Below are positions 34,683-41,812 of a DNA stretch of 64,000 nt, piece by piece; positions within the stretch are counted from its first letter, which is position 1; each line of letters begins with the position of its first letter. A program made the translations under genes and the position numbers. Location: positions 14,152 to 78,151 of the forward strand of contig DATAOC010000145.1 in assembly GCA_036265915.1 (NCBI GenBank). The letters run 5' to 3'. The stretch is from AR12 sp036265915. Its GTDB lineage: Bacteria > Methylomirabilota > Methylomirabilia > Rokubacteriales > CSP1-6. Below the pieces are notes generated by a model. It was given only the letters and a program-made list of their open reading frames with translations, had not been told where the DNA came from and ran no database searches.

Positions 34683-36622
34683 ACGCCGGACGGCGCCGTC
34701 TCGCGAACGAAGCGATCGATCTCCTGCGGCAGGCCGAAGAGCCGCAGGCGGTCGCCGGCGCGCAGGACCGTATCGGGCGCGGGGTTCAGCAGGATATCGC
34801 CGCCCTTGACGACGGCCACGACGGTGACGCCGAAGCGCTCGCGGATGCGCGACTCCCGCAGCGTCTGGTCGGCGATGTCGCCGACGCCGAGCGCGACCTC
34901 GCGGACTTCGGGCAGGGAATCGGCGGCGGCGGGCGCCGAGCCCGATTCCATGGCCTCGCGGAATCGCTCGAGATAGGCGAGCGCGGACGCTTTCGGCAGC
35001 TGCAGGCGCGCGAGCGCGTGGCGGATCAGCGTCGCGGCCGCCTCCATTTCCGGCTGGATCACCTCGCTCGCCGCGCCCCGGCGCAGCGCGTCCGATTCGG
35101 CGCGTCCGTGGGCGCGGACGAGGACGGCGGCATCGCCGTTCAGCTGGCGCAGTGCGCGCAGCGCGAGCCGCGCGTGCTCGAAGTCGGGCAGGGCGAGGAT
35201 GACCAGCGTGGCGGCGCTCGCGCCCGCGCGCTCCAGCGTGTCGCGTCGTCCGGCATCGCCGTAGAGCGCGGGAATGCCGCGCGCGCGGAGGCCCTGCACG
35301 ACGTCGGGATCACGCTCGATGACCGTGTAGGGAATTCCGAACGCGGTGAGGGCCTCACCGACCGCGCTGCCGACGCGCCCGAAGCCACACACGACCACGC
35401 GAGCCGGGCTACCGTGTCCGGCCGTCTGTTGAGGCGTTCCGCCCCGGTCGCGCAGCAGTCCGAGCCCCGCGAGCCAGCCCGGCGCCGAGCGAACGATCGG
35501 CGCGTTGACCAGGATGCTCAGCAGCGACGCGGCGAGGATCGCGTTGTAGACACCGGCGGACACCTGGCCGGCGTCGCGCGCGACCTGCACCAGGATGTAC
35601 GAGAACTCGCCGATCTGGGTCAGCCCGGCCGCGACGAGCACCGCGGTCGCCAGCGGGTAGGCGAAGATCTTCACCACCGTCGTCCAGATCACCAGCTTGC
35701 CGACGACGATCAGCCCCAGCAGCACGCCGAGCAGCGGCAGGTCGTCGAGGACGCGCCGCGGGTCGATCAGTGCGCCGACGGTGACGAAGAACAGCGCCAC
35801 GAAGACATCGCGTAGCGGCAACAGGCGCGCGAGCGCCTCGTGCGAGTAGTCGGAGTTGGCGACGAGCAGGCCGCCGAGGAAGGCGCCGAGCGCCAGCGAG
35901 AGGCCCACGGCCTGGGAGAGGGCAGCCGTGCCGAGGCCGATGGCGAGGGCAACGATCAGGAACAGCTCGTCGTTCTGCGTCCGGGCCACGCGGGTCATCA
36001 CCCGTGGCACCACCTTCGCCGCGAGGTAGGCGAACGGGACGAGCACGAGCGCGGCCCGACCGAGCGCGGTGGCGATTCCGAGCACGCGCCCGGGTTCCAG
36101 CGCGCCGAGCTCCGGCAGCAGTACCGTGAGAACCACGACCGCCAGGTCCTCGACGAGGGTGATGCCGATCATCACGCGTCCGTGCCGCGAGTGCAGCTCG
36201 CCCTGGTCGATCAGCAGACGGGCCAGCACCATGGTGCTCGCCACCGAGACGACGATGCCGATCACCGCGCCCTGTAGCAGCGGCCAGCCCATGGCCGCTG
36301 CTGCGCCGACGCCGAGCGCCGCCGACATGAGGATGCCCAGCGGACCGCCGAACGTGGCCACCCATTTCACGCGCAGAAGATCGGACAGCGAGAATTCGAT
36401 GCCGATCGAAAACATGAGCAAGACGACGCCGATCTCCGCGAAGAGCTCGAAGGTGTGAAAGTCGGACACGGTCGGCCCCGGCGTGAACGGGCCGACCAGC
36501 AGCCCGCCGACGACGTAGCCGAGGATGAGTGGCTGGCGGGTCAGCCAGGCCGCGCTGGCGCCGAGCACTGCTGCCGCCAGGACGATGGCGAGGTCGCGGA
36601 AGAAGATCGGGTCCGGGTGCAT
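34679..36622 (-). CDS. Kef-type (CPA2) cation:proton antiporter with RCK domains
   Basis: 647 residues. About 12 membrane helices begin with FFRDLAIVLAAAVLGASAAW and PLILGYVVGGLLVGPFTPGP; the CPA2 motif GIEFSLSDLLRVKW and helix regions ITLVEDLAVVVLTVLLPELG follow. A TrkA-N (RCK) domain starts at VVVCGFGRVGSAVGEALT (about residue 405), with the acidic VIERDP, and a TrkA-C domain ends the chain. It most resembles YbaL/KefB-like K+/H+ antiporters; the ion is not proven. The stop codons of this and the convergent gene overlap. Confidence 0.9.
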   Translation of the reverse strand: MHPDPIFFRDLAIVLAAAVLGASAAWLTRQPLILGYVVGGLLVGPFTPGPTVSDFHTFELFAEIGVVLLMFSIGIEFSLSDLLRVKWVATFGGPLGILMSAALGVGAAAAMGWPLLQGAVIGIVVSVASTMVLARLLIDQGELHSRHGRVMIGITLVEDLAVVVLTVLLPELGALEPGRVLGIATALGRAALVLVPFAYLAAKVVPRVMTRVARTQNDELFLIVALAIGLGTAALSQAVGLSLALGAFLGGLLVANSDYSHEALARLLPLRDVFVALFFVTVGALIDPRRVLDDLPLLGVLLGLIVVGKLVIWTTVVKIFAYPLATAVLVAAGLTQIGEFSYILVQVARDAGQVSAGVYNAILAASLLSILVNAPIVRSAPGWLAGLGLLRDRGGTPQQTAGHGSPARVVVCGFGRVGSAVGEALTAFGIPYTVIERDPDVVQGLRARGIPALYGDAGRRDTLERAGASAATLVILALPDFEHARLALRALRQLNGDAAVLVRAHGRAESDALRRGAASEVIQPEMEAAATLIRHALARLQLPKASALAYLERFREAMESGSAPAAADSLPEVREVALGVGDIADQTLRESRIRERFGVTVVAVVKGGDILLNPAPDTVLRAGDRLRLFGLPQEIDRFVRETAPSGV

Positions 36623-36701
36623 GGCTGACGCCGACCATTATTGCCCGCGTTTTTTTCGTTCGCTGGCGTTGGGCGTCTGCGGGGGCGCTGTTTGGTGGGC
36701 C

Positions 36702-36723
36702 GGGCACGTCGGCGGGCACGTTT
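36702..36723 (+). repeat. Direct repeat, copy 1 (GGGCACGT..GCGGGCACGTT)
   Basis: GGGCACGTCGGCGGGCACGT followed by TT is matched at 37507-37527 by GGGCACGTTTGCGGGCACGT followed by T, differing at only two positions. The two copies lie 0.8 kb apart and flank the two small genes between them, just before tRNA-Val. Confidence 0.45.
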
Positions 36724-36872
36724 CGTCCGCATCGCGCGCGCGGATCCGCGCGAATCTTCCGGTCGAAGACGTCCGCGCTGGGAGCCGGACGTCCGCGGCG
36801 CGCGCCCTTCGAGTGCGTTACTGCGCTCGGCGCCCCGCGCGCGATTCTTTACAAGACCACACCTCGAACACG

Positions 36873-37127
36873 TTATCTTGCGCCGCGGCCGCCCTTCATC
36901 ATCAGAACAATCCACGCCAGCAGCTTGTCTTGCCTGACCTCTGGGGTCGGGGGCGATTGTCTCGGAGTCATTGAGGACTGCGATCGAAGCTCAGGCGGTA
37001 TCGCAGAGCGCCCGCCATTCGCAGCGCGGGCAGCGGAATCCGGACCTGACGAACCCGCTGAGAACAAGAACAGAACGGCCATCGGCATGAAGGCGAAGCG
37101 AGCCAGACGAGCCATATCGGAAGGCAT
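36873..37127 (-). CDS. Small membrane-associated protein, unknown
   Basis: 84 residues. The N-terminus has a hydrophobic helix (RFAFMPMAVLFLFSAG) that could be a signal or anchor, then a polar Ser/Pro-rich part, then a second hydrophobic stretch LLAWIVLMMKGGR. No family is recognised. Its ATG directly abuts the TAA of the upstream minus-strand gene (37128-37463), which suggests a two-gene unit. No ribosome-binding site is visible, so expression would depend on coupling. Base composition is lower in GC than the surroundings. Confidence 0.35.
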   Translation of the reverse strand: MPSDMARLARFAFMPMAVLFLFSAGSSGPDSAARAANGGRSAIPPELRSQSSMTPRQSPPTPEVRQDKLLAWIVLMMKGGRGAR

Positions 37128-37463
37128 TTAACCCCGGTCGGTACTCGATCCGGGGAGACGCGTTCTTAGTAGGAGCATCGATGGGCGAGTGACGACGATT
37201 GAGACGAGACGGGTACACCCCAGGCAGCGGCCTTCGACAAAGCGCAGCGTCATGGCGTCGATCTCCCGGATCACGTCGTAAATGCGGCGGCTCGTGCGCT
37301 CGACAACGCAATTGAGGCAGAGGGGCAGCTGTGCGCTCAGCACTTCTTTTACGGAAGCCACAATCAGAATGGTATTCGCGTGCGCACGCAGCGCAGTATT
37401 GGACCATAGGCGTACGGGGTGGAGGCCGACGAGTACCAACTGGACGAGCTCCGCGTTATGCAT
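37128..37463 (-). CDS. Small double-CxxC protein (putative zinc ribbon)
   Basis: 111 residues from ATG 37463 (an ATG 30 nt earlier is possible). The first half is ELVQLVLVGLHPVRLWSNTAL; then CLNCVVERTSRRIYDVIREI, and GRCLGCTRLVSIVV 20-odd residues later. The two CxxC pairs about 33 residues apart look like a zinc ribbon. The block after the first pair and the GxCxxC second pair recur in the tiny proteins at 45548-45772 and 45848-46096, which supports a real gene. Possible role: nucleic-acid or protein binding; unproven. Confidence 0.5.
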   Translation of the reverse strand: MHNAELVQLVLVGLHPVRLWSNTALRAHANTILIVASVKEVLSAQLPLCLNCVVERTSRRIYDVIREIDAMTLRFVEGRCLGCTRLVSIVVTRPSMLLLRTRLPGSSTDRG

Positions 37464-37506
37464 CACCGAGTCACGGGTTTTGTCGTTTCGCATCTCAGGT
37501 CGTGAC

Positions 37507-37527
37507 GGGCACGTTTGCGGGCACGTT
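37507..37527 (+). repeat. Direct repeat, copy 2
   Basis: Second copy of the 21-22 nt imperfect repeat seen at 36702-36723. It overlaps the -35 region of the tRNA-Val promoter. Confidence 0.45.
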
Positions 37528-37542
37528 GGCGCCTGCTACACT
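37515..37542 (+). promoter_or_regulatory. Probable promoter of tRNA-Val
   Basis: TTGCGG (37515-37520) and TACACT (37537-37542) are spaced 16 nt, ending 34 nt before the mature tRNA start. This is a plausible sigma-70-type pair. Confidence 0.5.
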
Positions 37543-37576
37543 CGGGGCGTTTCGCAAGCTCCCGATTTGTCGGCAC

Positions 37577-37652
37577 GGGCGGATAGCTCAGTTGGGAGAG
37601 CGCAGCCCTTACAAGGCTGATGTCGCAGGTTCGAGCCCTGCTCCGCCCACCA
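37577..37652 (+). tRNA. trnV: tRNA-Val (anticodon TAC)
   Basis: 76 nt. The acceptor stem GGGCGGA pairs with TCCGCCC, the discriminator is A and the CCA end is encoded. The anticodon arm CAGCC-CTTACAA-GGCTG gives anticodon TAC, and the T arm is GCAGG-TTCGAGC-CCTGC. All four arms fold, so it should be functional. It is followed by a 12-nt tandem repeat containing TTCGAA. Confidence 0.96.
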
Positions 37653-37654
37653 TT

Positions 37655-37677
37655 ATTCGTTCGAATATTCGTTCGAA
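37655..37677 (+). repeat. Tandem 12-nt repeat behind tRNA-Val
   Basis: ATTCGTTCGAA occurs twice (37655-37665 and 37667-37677), 12-nt period. Each copy contains the palindrome TTCGAA. It lies 2 nt after the tRNA CCA end, where integration sites are often found, but no integrase is present in the window. Confidence 0.5.
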
Positions 37678-37870
37678 GCTTTTCGACGCGTGTCGGCCTG
37701 TTTGCGCCACCGCGTTCTGAATGCATCTCGCCTCTAAAAATCGTCGGAATTTACCGCGCCGCACCGATCGCGGCTGGTCGGAGACGTTACCCTGATCACA
37801 GGCTGGCACATTTCGATGAGGTTGCGGGTGCGCTGTCGCAGGCCTCCACTCACACGGCGGGGGAGTCCCC

Positions 37871-38227
37871 ATGGCGCTAGTCTTAGTCGTCGACGATGAG
37901 TTGCATGTCCGTCTCCTCCTTGCCGAACTATTGCGAAGTCTGAATCATGATGTTCGGCTCGCACCGACAGCGGCAGAAGGCGTCGAATTGTTCAGGAATG
38001 ACCACCCCGACGCCGTTGTTGTCGATATCCGATTACCGGATGCTTCAGGCATGACCGTGCTGGATGCGATCTATGAGACGCGCCCTGACGTCCCCGTCAT
38101 CATGATGAGTGGCCATGCGGACGACGGAGTCGCTCAAGATTCGCGCAAACGCGGCGCATTCGACTTTCTCGTGAAACCATTCAGCATTGACGCATTCGTA
38201 CGTATTATAGCGGCGGCGTTGGCGTGA
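37871..38227 (+). CDS. Single-domain response regulator
   Basis: 118 residues, a bare receiver domain: acidic pocket LVVDDELHVR (residues 5-14), phospho-acceptor Asp in AVVVDIRLPDASGMT, Thr/Ser in VIMMSGHADD, and the conserved Lys in FDFLVKPFSI. With no output domain it would act by protein contact, as CheY/Spo0F types do. No kinase is adjacent. GGGGGAG about 6-12 nt upstream of the ATG is the likely ribosome-binding site. Codon use is less GC-biased than in the core genes. Confidence 0.88.
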   Translation: MALVLVVDDELHVRLLLAELLRSLNHDVRLAPTAAEGVELFRNDHPDAVVVDIRLPDASGMTVLDAIYETRPDVPVIMMSGHADDGVAQDSRKRGAFDFLVKPFSIDAFVRIIAAALA

Positions 38228-38498
38228 CGGACTCAGCGACGTCTGACGCCTTGGTCGCGCCGCTCTAACAGACGTTGCATCATCTATCTGCTATCTGCTT
38301 CGTCCAATGACACGTCGCGTGCAGAGGTATCGGTGCGATCGGCTGTGGACACGCGTATGAAGCTGTCGGCGAGTCGACCGCCAGTTCGGCCGCTTCACGG
38401 TGCGTTATCTCTCGGTGACGCGCGCTTCGTCGTCTCCGGGAACGTGCCGAGATACGTTACCGCTACGCTCGGCAGCCCGGCATGCCCGCAAGTTCGTC

Positions 38499-38753
38499 TC
38501 ACCCCGCGCCGGTGACCTCGCCGCACTCCTCGAGCCACAGGCTGTAGCACTGGCGGTGGACTCTCAGGATCTTGCCCGAGGACAGGTCCACCTCGAACTC
38601 CGTCTCGGTCTCCTCGATGGCCGTCATGCAGATGGCGCACAGCCGACCGCGCCCAGGACCGGCCCAGAGCTTTCCGTCGAGCTCGTCGTCGCACGGGATG
38701 TCGCCGCTGTCATGCAGCTGGCGAATACGAGCGCGGATTTCTGATTCCCGCAT
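38499..38753 (-). CDS. Small Cys-rich protein, CxxC...HxxC family (second copy)
   Basis: 84 residues: MRESEIRARIRQLHDSGDIP, then WAGPGRGRLCAICMTAIEET, an acidic EVDLSS segment, and VHRQCYSLWLEE. The C-x2-C ... H-x2-C ligands and surrounding residues align with the gene at 14373-14765. GGAAGGG stands just before the ATG. The family is unknown to me; a small metal-binding protein is the best description. It is divergent from the lipoprotein gene at 38907. Confidence 0.65.
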   Translation of the reverse strand: MRESEIRARIRQLHDSGDIPCDDELDGKLWAGPGRGRLCAICMTAIEETETEFEVDLSSGKILRVHRQCYSLWLEECGEVTGAG

Positions 38754-38906
38754 ACCCTTCCTTCTTGAATGGTTCTGAGTGTTGTCAGTGATGGGAGTCT
38801 CGTAGAGCGATCGGAGGACCGCGCAACTATACACCACTCGACGGGGGGGGCCGATAGTAGCGGCATCCGCAGAATCGCTGGCATCCACCTTGCGGTCACG
38901 ACGCTC

Positions 38907-39410
38907 ATGCCCGTCGGCATTCGAGCGATCCGGCTCGTCACGCTGGTGTGGGCGACGTCGAGCCTGGCCGGAGGCTGTGCGGCGCTGCCGCTCGCGGTCG
39001 TGGGCGGTTCCGTGGTCCAGGCGGGCACCGGCGCTGTCGTCAAGACCGGGACGGAGTACACGATGAGCGGCGCAGCCCACCGGACGTTCACGGTGCCGGT
39101 GAACGCCGTTCGCGCCGCGGTCCTCGGAGCATTCGAGCGTGCCGGCGTCGACGTCGACCGCAACGAGTCCTCGGACAACGGTCAGCGCGTCACCGGCCAT
39201 CTGACGCATCGCAAGCTTCGCGTCGACCTCGTTCCCTTGAGCCCGTCGCTCACCGCGATGACGCTGGTCGTGAAGCGCAACGCGTTCTTCAAAGACCGCG
39301 CGACGAGCAGCGAGATCCTGGAGCAGATCGAGCAAGTCCTGGCCGAGAATCCGACGTTCGCGCGGCGCTTGCACCGGCCGCCGGAGGACATCGCGGCCCG
39401 CCCGCGGTGA
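38907..39410 (+). CDS. Putative lipoprotein (DUF3568-like)
   Basis: 167 residues from ATG 38907, chosen because it places a signal peptide ahead of lipobox LAGGC. The mature part has the DUF3568 outline: AALPLAVVGGSVVQAGTGAV, GAAHRTFTVPVNAVRAAVLG and a two-strand block VTGHLTHRKLRVDLVPLSPS. These are small outer-membrane-associated proteins of unknown function. An earlier in-frame start (38769) would add 46 unconserved residues. It converges with the gene at 39417. Confidence 0.68.
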   Translation: MPVGIRAIRLVTLVWATSSLAGGCAALPLAVVGGSVVQAGTGAVVKTGTEYTMSGAAHRTFTVPVNAVRAAVLGAFERAGVDVDRNESSDNGQRVTGHLTHRKLRVDLVPLSPSLTAMTLVVKRNAFFKDRATSSEILEQIEQVLAENPTFARRLHRPPEDIAARPR

Positions 39411-39416
39411 GGCGCC

Positions 39417-39683
39417 TCAGCGTCGGCCGGGCAGCCTGAAGACCGCCCAGCCGCACTCGCGCACCTCGGCGTTGACCGCCGCACGCTCGCGGCGCTGCAG
39501 CCCGCGGCGCTCGCGCTCGATGGCCGAGTCGGCGACGCGGCGATCGACGGCGCGCCGGTCGAGGATGAGGTCGACGTCCGGTTCGCGGATCAGCGCCTCG
39601 CGCAGACGATCATAGAGGTCGATCCGGTCGCGGGAGACGACGAACACGAGGCGCCGACGTGGGGTCTGGACGGTCTCGTCCAT
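39417..39683 (-). CDS. Small conserved-looking hypothetical protein
   Basis: 88 residues. RRRLVFVVSRDRIDLYDRLR is followed by EPDVDLILDRRAVDRRVAD, then a very basic helix (IERERRGLQRRERAAVNAEV). The V-x-R-D-x-x-x-L-Y-D and D-R-R patterns give the impression of a short alpha/beta unit with a DNA- or RNA-binding tail. The family is not identified. The ATG is 4 nt downstream of the peroxiredoxin stop on the same strand, so the two are probably one operon. Confidence 0.6.
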   Translation of the reverse strand: MDETVQTPRRRLVFVVSRDRIDLYDRLREALIREPDVDLILDRRAVDRRVADSAIERERRGLQRRERAAVNAEVRECGWAVFRLPGRR

Positions 39684-39687
39684 GCGC

Positions 39688-40158
39688 TCAGCGACCGCGG
39701 CGCTCGGTGACGACGTCCAGCACGCGCAGGATCTCGCCACCGTCGCGCACCATGAGACGGTCACCGGCTTGGCCCCAGCGCAGCAGGCCGTCGCGGTCGA
39801 CCACGAACGTCGAGCGATACGCGACGTTTCGATCCTCGTCGTGGACCCCGTAGGCGCGGATCGCCGCGCGATGCACGTCGCTCAGCAGCGGAAATGCAAT
39901 GGCGTGCGCGCGGCGGAACGCCTGGTGGCAGAAGGGACTGTCGCCACTGATGCCGAGCACGGTGGCCCCGCGCTCCGTGATCTTGCCGGCGACCTGACCC
40001 AGGTCGCTGAGCTCGGGGCTTCAGATCGACCCGAAGTCGTAGCAGTAGAAAACCAGGACGACGTCGCGCCCGCGGCAGCCGGAAAGCGAGACCGTCTGCC
40101 CGTCCGTCGAAGGCAGGCTGAAGTCCGGAGCCGGCTGACCGAAGCGGAGCCACGTCAC
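39688..40158 (-). CDS. Peroxiredoxin-like protein with probable selenocysteine (in-frame TGA)
   Basis: Read through one TGA, this frame gives 156 residues of an AhpC/TSA-type thioredoxin fold: FGQPAPDFSLPSTDGQTVSL, VVLVFYCYDFGSI, then TGA (40021-40023, residue 46), then SPELSDLGQV, LGISGDSPFCHQAF, FPLLSDVHR and YRSTFVVDRDG. The TGA falls where peroxiredoxins carry the peroxidatic cysteine (xxDFxxxC-x-x-EL). A perfect 8-bp hairpin with loop GGU begins 13 nt after it, as in a bacterial SECIS. A possible resolving Cys is residue 77. The usual Pro and Thr of PxxxTxxC are Cys 39 and Gly 43. The start is GTG 40158, without Shine-Dalgarno. A nonsense mutation is the alternative but is less likely. 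Confidence 0.8.
39989..40007 (-). promoter_or_regulatory. Putative bacterial SECIS hairpin (peroxiredoxin)
   Basis: On the minus strand GCGACCTG - GGT - CAGGTCGC forms a perfect 8-bp stem with a 3-nt loop. The stem begins 14 nt, and the loop lies 22-24 nt, downstream of the TGA. Bacterial SECIS elements need a short apical stem-loop with G (and often GU) in the loop about this far from UGA. It lies within the coding sequence, as is normal in bacteria. Confidence 0.72.
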
Positions 40159-40197
40159 GGCGGAGAGTCTAGCGGAACTCCGCCGTGCGCGCCCGGC

Positions 40198-40287
40198 CTA
40201 CATGAACGCGCGAATTCCCGTCAGCAGCAGGATCGCGAGCAGAACCGCAGCCCCGACCACGTCGGAATCGCGAGGAAGTATCGTCAT
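40198..40287 (-). CDS. Possible 29-residue single-helix membrane peptide
   Basis: The frame reads MTILPRDSDVVGAAVLLAIL then LLTGIRAFM: a short charged head and one hydrophobic helix. It lies between the peroxiredoxin gene and a divergent winged-helix gene, upstream of the former on the same strand. There is no strong ribosome-binding site, and at this size the call rests mainly on the helix pattern. Confidence 0.28.
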   Translation of the reverse strand: MTILPRDSDVVGAAVLLAILLLTGIRAFM

Positions 40288-40434
40288 GCCTGGTTCCAAA
40301 AGCAAAAGCCGCGCCGTCGCGCGGCGCGGCATGATTCGCATGAATACAGCGTGTCGGAAAAAGTTTTCATGGGTTGTGAGAGGGGGCCGTTGCCGGCTAT
40401 GGTGTCCCAATCCGCAACGTCAGAGGAGGACGCC

Positions 40435-40644
40435 ATGGAGAGCTGGTGGAACGAAATCGACCGTGATGTCCGGGCGGTACTGGAGCGCCACGGGTCGATG
40501 ACGCCGGGTGAGATCGCCCGCCAGCTCCGGCTGTCGGAAGGTGCCGTGTCCTCGGTGCTGTCGATGCTAGCCACCGAAGGAAAGCTGCGCATCGCGCGCG
40601 TGGAATTGCCGCACCGCGACGACGGCCGTCAGCTGTCGCTGTAG
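40435..40644 (+). CDS. Small winged-helix DNA-binding protein
   Basis: 69 residues, essentially one winged helix-turn-helix: VRAVLERHGSMTPGEIARQL, then LSEGAVSSVLSMLATEGKLR as recognition helix and wing. GAGGAGG stands 5 nt before ATG 40435. It could be a small transcription factor of the FeoC/MarR-like type, but there is no sensor domain. Targets are unknown; the nearest genes are the divergent peroxiredoxin operon and tRNA-Asp. Confidence 0.72.
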   Translation: MESWWNEIDRDVRAVLERHGSMTPGEIARQLRLSEGAVSSVLSMLATEGKLRIARVELPHRDDGRQLSL

Positions 40645-40666
40645 GCGCTGCGGCCCGCGCCGTGCG

Positions 40667-40695
40667 TTGACCGCCCCGGCGCTGCGTGGTAGCGT
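40667..40695 (+). promoter_or_regulatory. Probable promoter of tRNA-Asp
   Basis: TTGACC (40667-40672) and TAGCGT (40690-40695), 17 nt apart, lie 25 nt before the tRNA. Confidence 0.6.
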
Positions 40696-40720
40696 TTGTG
40701 GGCTCATTCGTCGTCGGCGC

Positions 40721-40798
40721 GGGCTCGTGGTGCAGCCTGGTTAGCACACTGGACTGTCAATCCAGAGGTCGCGGGTTCAAGTCCCGTCGAGCCCGCCA
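40721..40798 (+). tRNA. trnD: tRNA-Asp (anticodon GTC)
   Basis: 78 nt. The acceptor GGGCTCG pairs with CGAGCCC, the discriminator is G and CCA is encoded. The anticodon arm CTGGA-CTGTCAA-TCCAG gives GTC, and the T arm is GCGGG-TTCAAGT-CCCGT. The structure is complete. A good terminator hairpin follows 15 nt later. Confidence 0.96.
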
Positions 40799-40812
40799 TT
40801 AATCGAAACCTT

Positions 40813-40847
40813 AGAGCGCGGCTCACCACCGCGCTCTTCGTGTTTTG
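40813..40847 (+). terminator. Rho-independent terminator of tRNA-Asp
   Basis: AGAGCGCGG (40813-40821) and CCGCGCTCT (40829-40837) form a perfect 9-bp stem with a 7-nt loop, followed by TCGTGTTTTG. Confidence 0.7.
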
Positions 40848-41065
40848 TGGCGGTTCCGCGGCAACTTAGCGAATGGCGGCCTTCCGAAGTGGGTACGACA
40901 GTCACTGTAGGTGACGCTTCCGCGGCTGCGGTCTCGGTCTTCAGCAGCGCGAATCGGAATTATCGCTCTAGCGCGATGCGCTGAGCTTGAAGCGCCTCGT
41001 CCGGCGTCGCGCCGCTGGTGAGGCGGCGGGCTCAACGCGGGTCACGACGCGGGTGAGCTCGTCGC

Positions 41066-41692
41066 TCACTCGCCTGGCGTCAGCAGTTTCACGACGACAC
41101 GTCGCTTGGACGGGTCCTTCGCTGCGCCGTTCGGCGTGGGCCCCCGGCTCGTGGCGGCGATGATGCGGGTGGTGTCGACGCCGTGCTCGGCGAGCCAGCG
41201 TCTCACCGCGGCAACGCGCCGCTGGCTGAGCCGCATGTTGTACTCGCGCCGGCCGACGCTGTCCGTCATTCCTTCAAGATCAAGGGTCATGCTCGGGTGC
41301 TCGTGGAGCTCTTTCATGATCGACGTGAGCGCGGCCTCTGCACTCGCATCGAAGTCCGTGCGGTCGAACCCGAACGGCACGTGGATCACGCCCACGAGCG
41401 TTCGGCCGCCGGCGGTGTGCGGTGGACTCGGGCGTGCCGGCTGCTTGCGCACAGGGACCGTCGGCGACGGCATGAGAGCGTCTTGCACCTGCTCGCGCGT
41501 CTCGGTCAACGCAACTTCGAGATGGCTCACTCGACCTTCAACGCGCTCGATCCGCTGTCCCTGCTGCGAGAATCGCGAATCCACCTCGGCCTCGCGCTTG
41601 GCGAAGAGCATCTGCGTCCACTCTTGCGTCGCGCACCCCGCGCCGACGAGGCACGCGAGAGCCGCGACGAGGCTCGGCACGCCGTGCTTCAT
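41066..41692 (-). CDS. OmpA-family lipoprotein
   Basis: 208 residues. The signal peptide ends in lipobox VGAGC, followed by a coiled-coil-like segment (QGQRIERVEGRVSHLEVALT). The C-terminal OmpA domain starts at GVIHVPFGFDRTDFDASAEA, with the peptidoglycan-binding pattern LDLEGMTDSVGRREYNMRLS and RRVAAVRRWLAEHGVD. It should link the outer membrane to peptidoglycan. GGAGG lies 7 nt before the ATG. It is divergent from the sigma-54 activator gene, which may control it, although no -24/-12 promoter is evident. Confidence 0.87.
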   Translation of the reverse strand: MKHGVPSLVAALACLVGAGCATQEWTQMLFAKREAEVDSRFSQQGQRIERVEGRVSHLEVALTETREQVQDALMPSPTVPVRKQPARPSPPHTAGGRTLVGVIHVPFGFDRTDFDASAEAALTSIMKELHEHPSMTLDLEGMTDSVGRREYNMRLSQRRVAAVRRWLAEHGVDTTRIIAATSRGPTPNGAAKDPSKRRVVVKLLTPGE

Positions 41693-41812
41693 GACAGTCC
41701 TCCGATGGTGAAAGAAGGTACTGCCGGAGTCGACCGTCCCCCAAGTTTTTTCGTCATGCGAAGTTCCTCGTCCGGGTTTTTTTTGACGGCGCTCCGCTCT
41801 CAGCGCCGGACA

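Noticed and set aside
40021..40023. TGA in the peroxiredoxin gene as a disabling mutation (pseudogene)
   Set aside because: The frame is intact on both sides, the codon is exactly at the redox-active position and a SECIS-like hairpin follows. Recoding explains this better, though a mutation is not formally excluded.
41693..41812. Sigma-54 (-24/-12) promoter between the OmpA lipoprotein and the sigma-54 activator
   Set aside because: No GG-N10-GC pair with good flanks was found on either strand. The region has T-rich tracts and a small inverted repeat (GGCGCT/AGCGCC) only.
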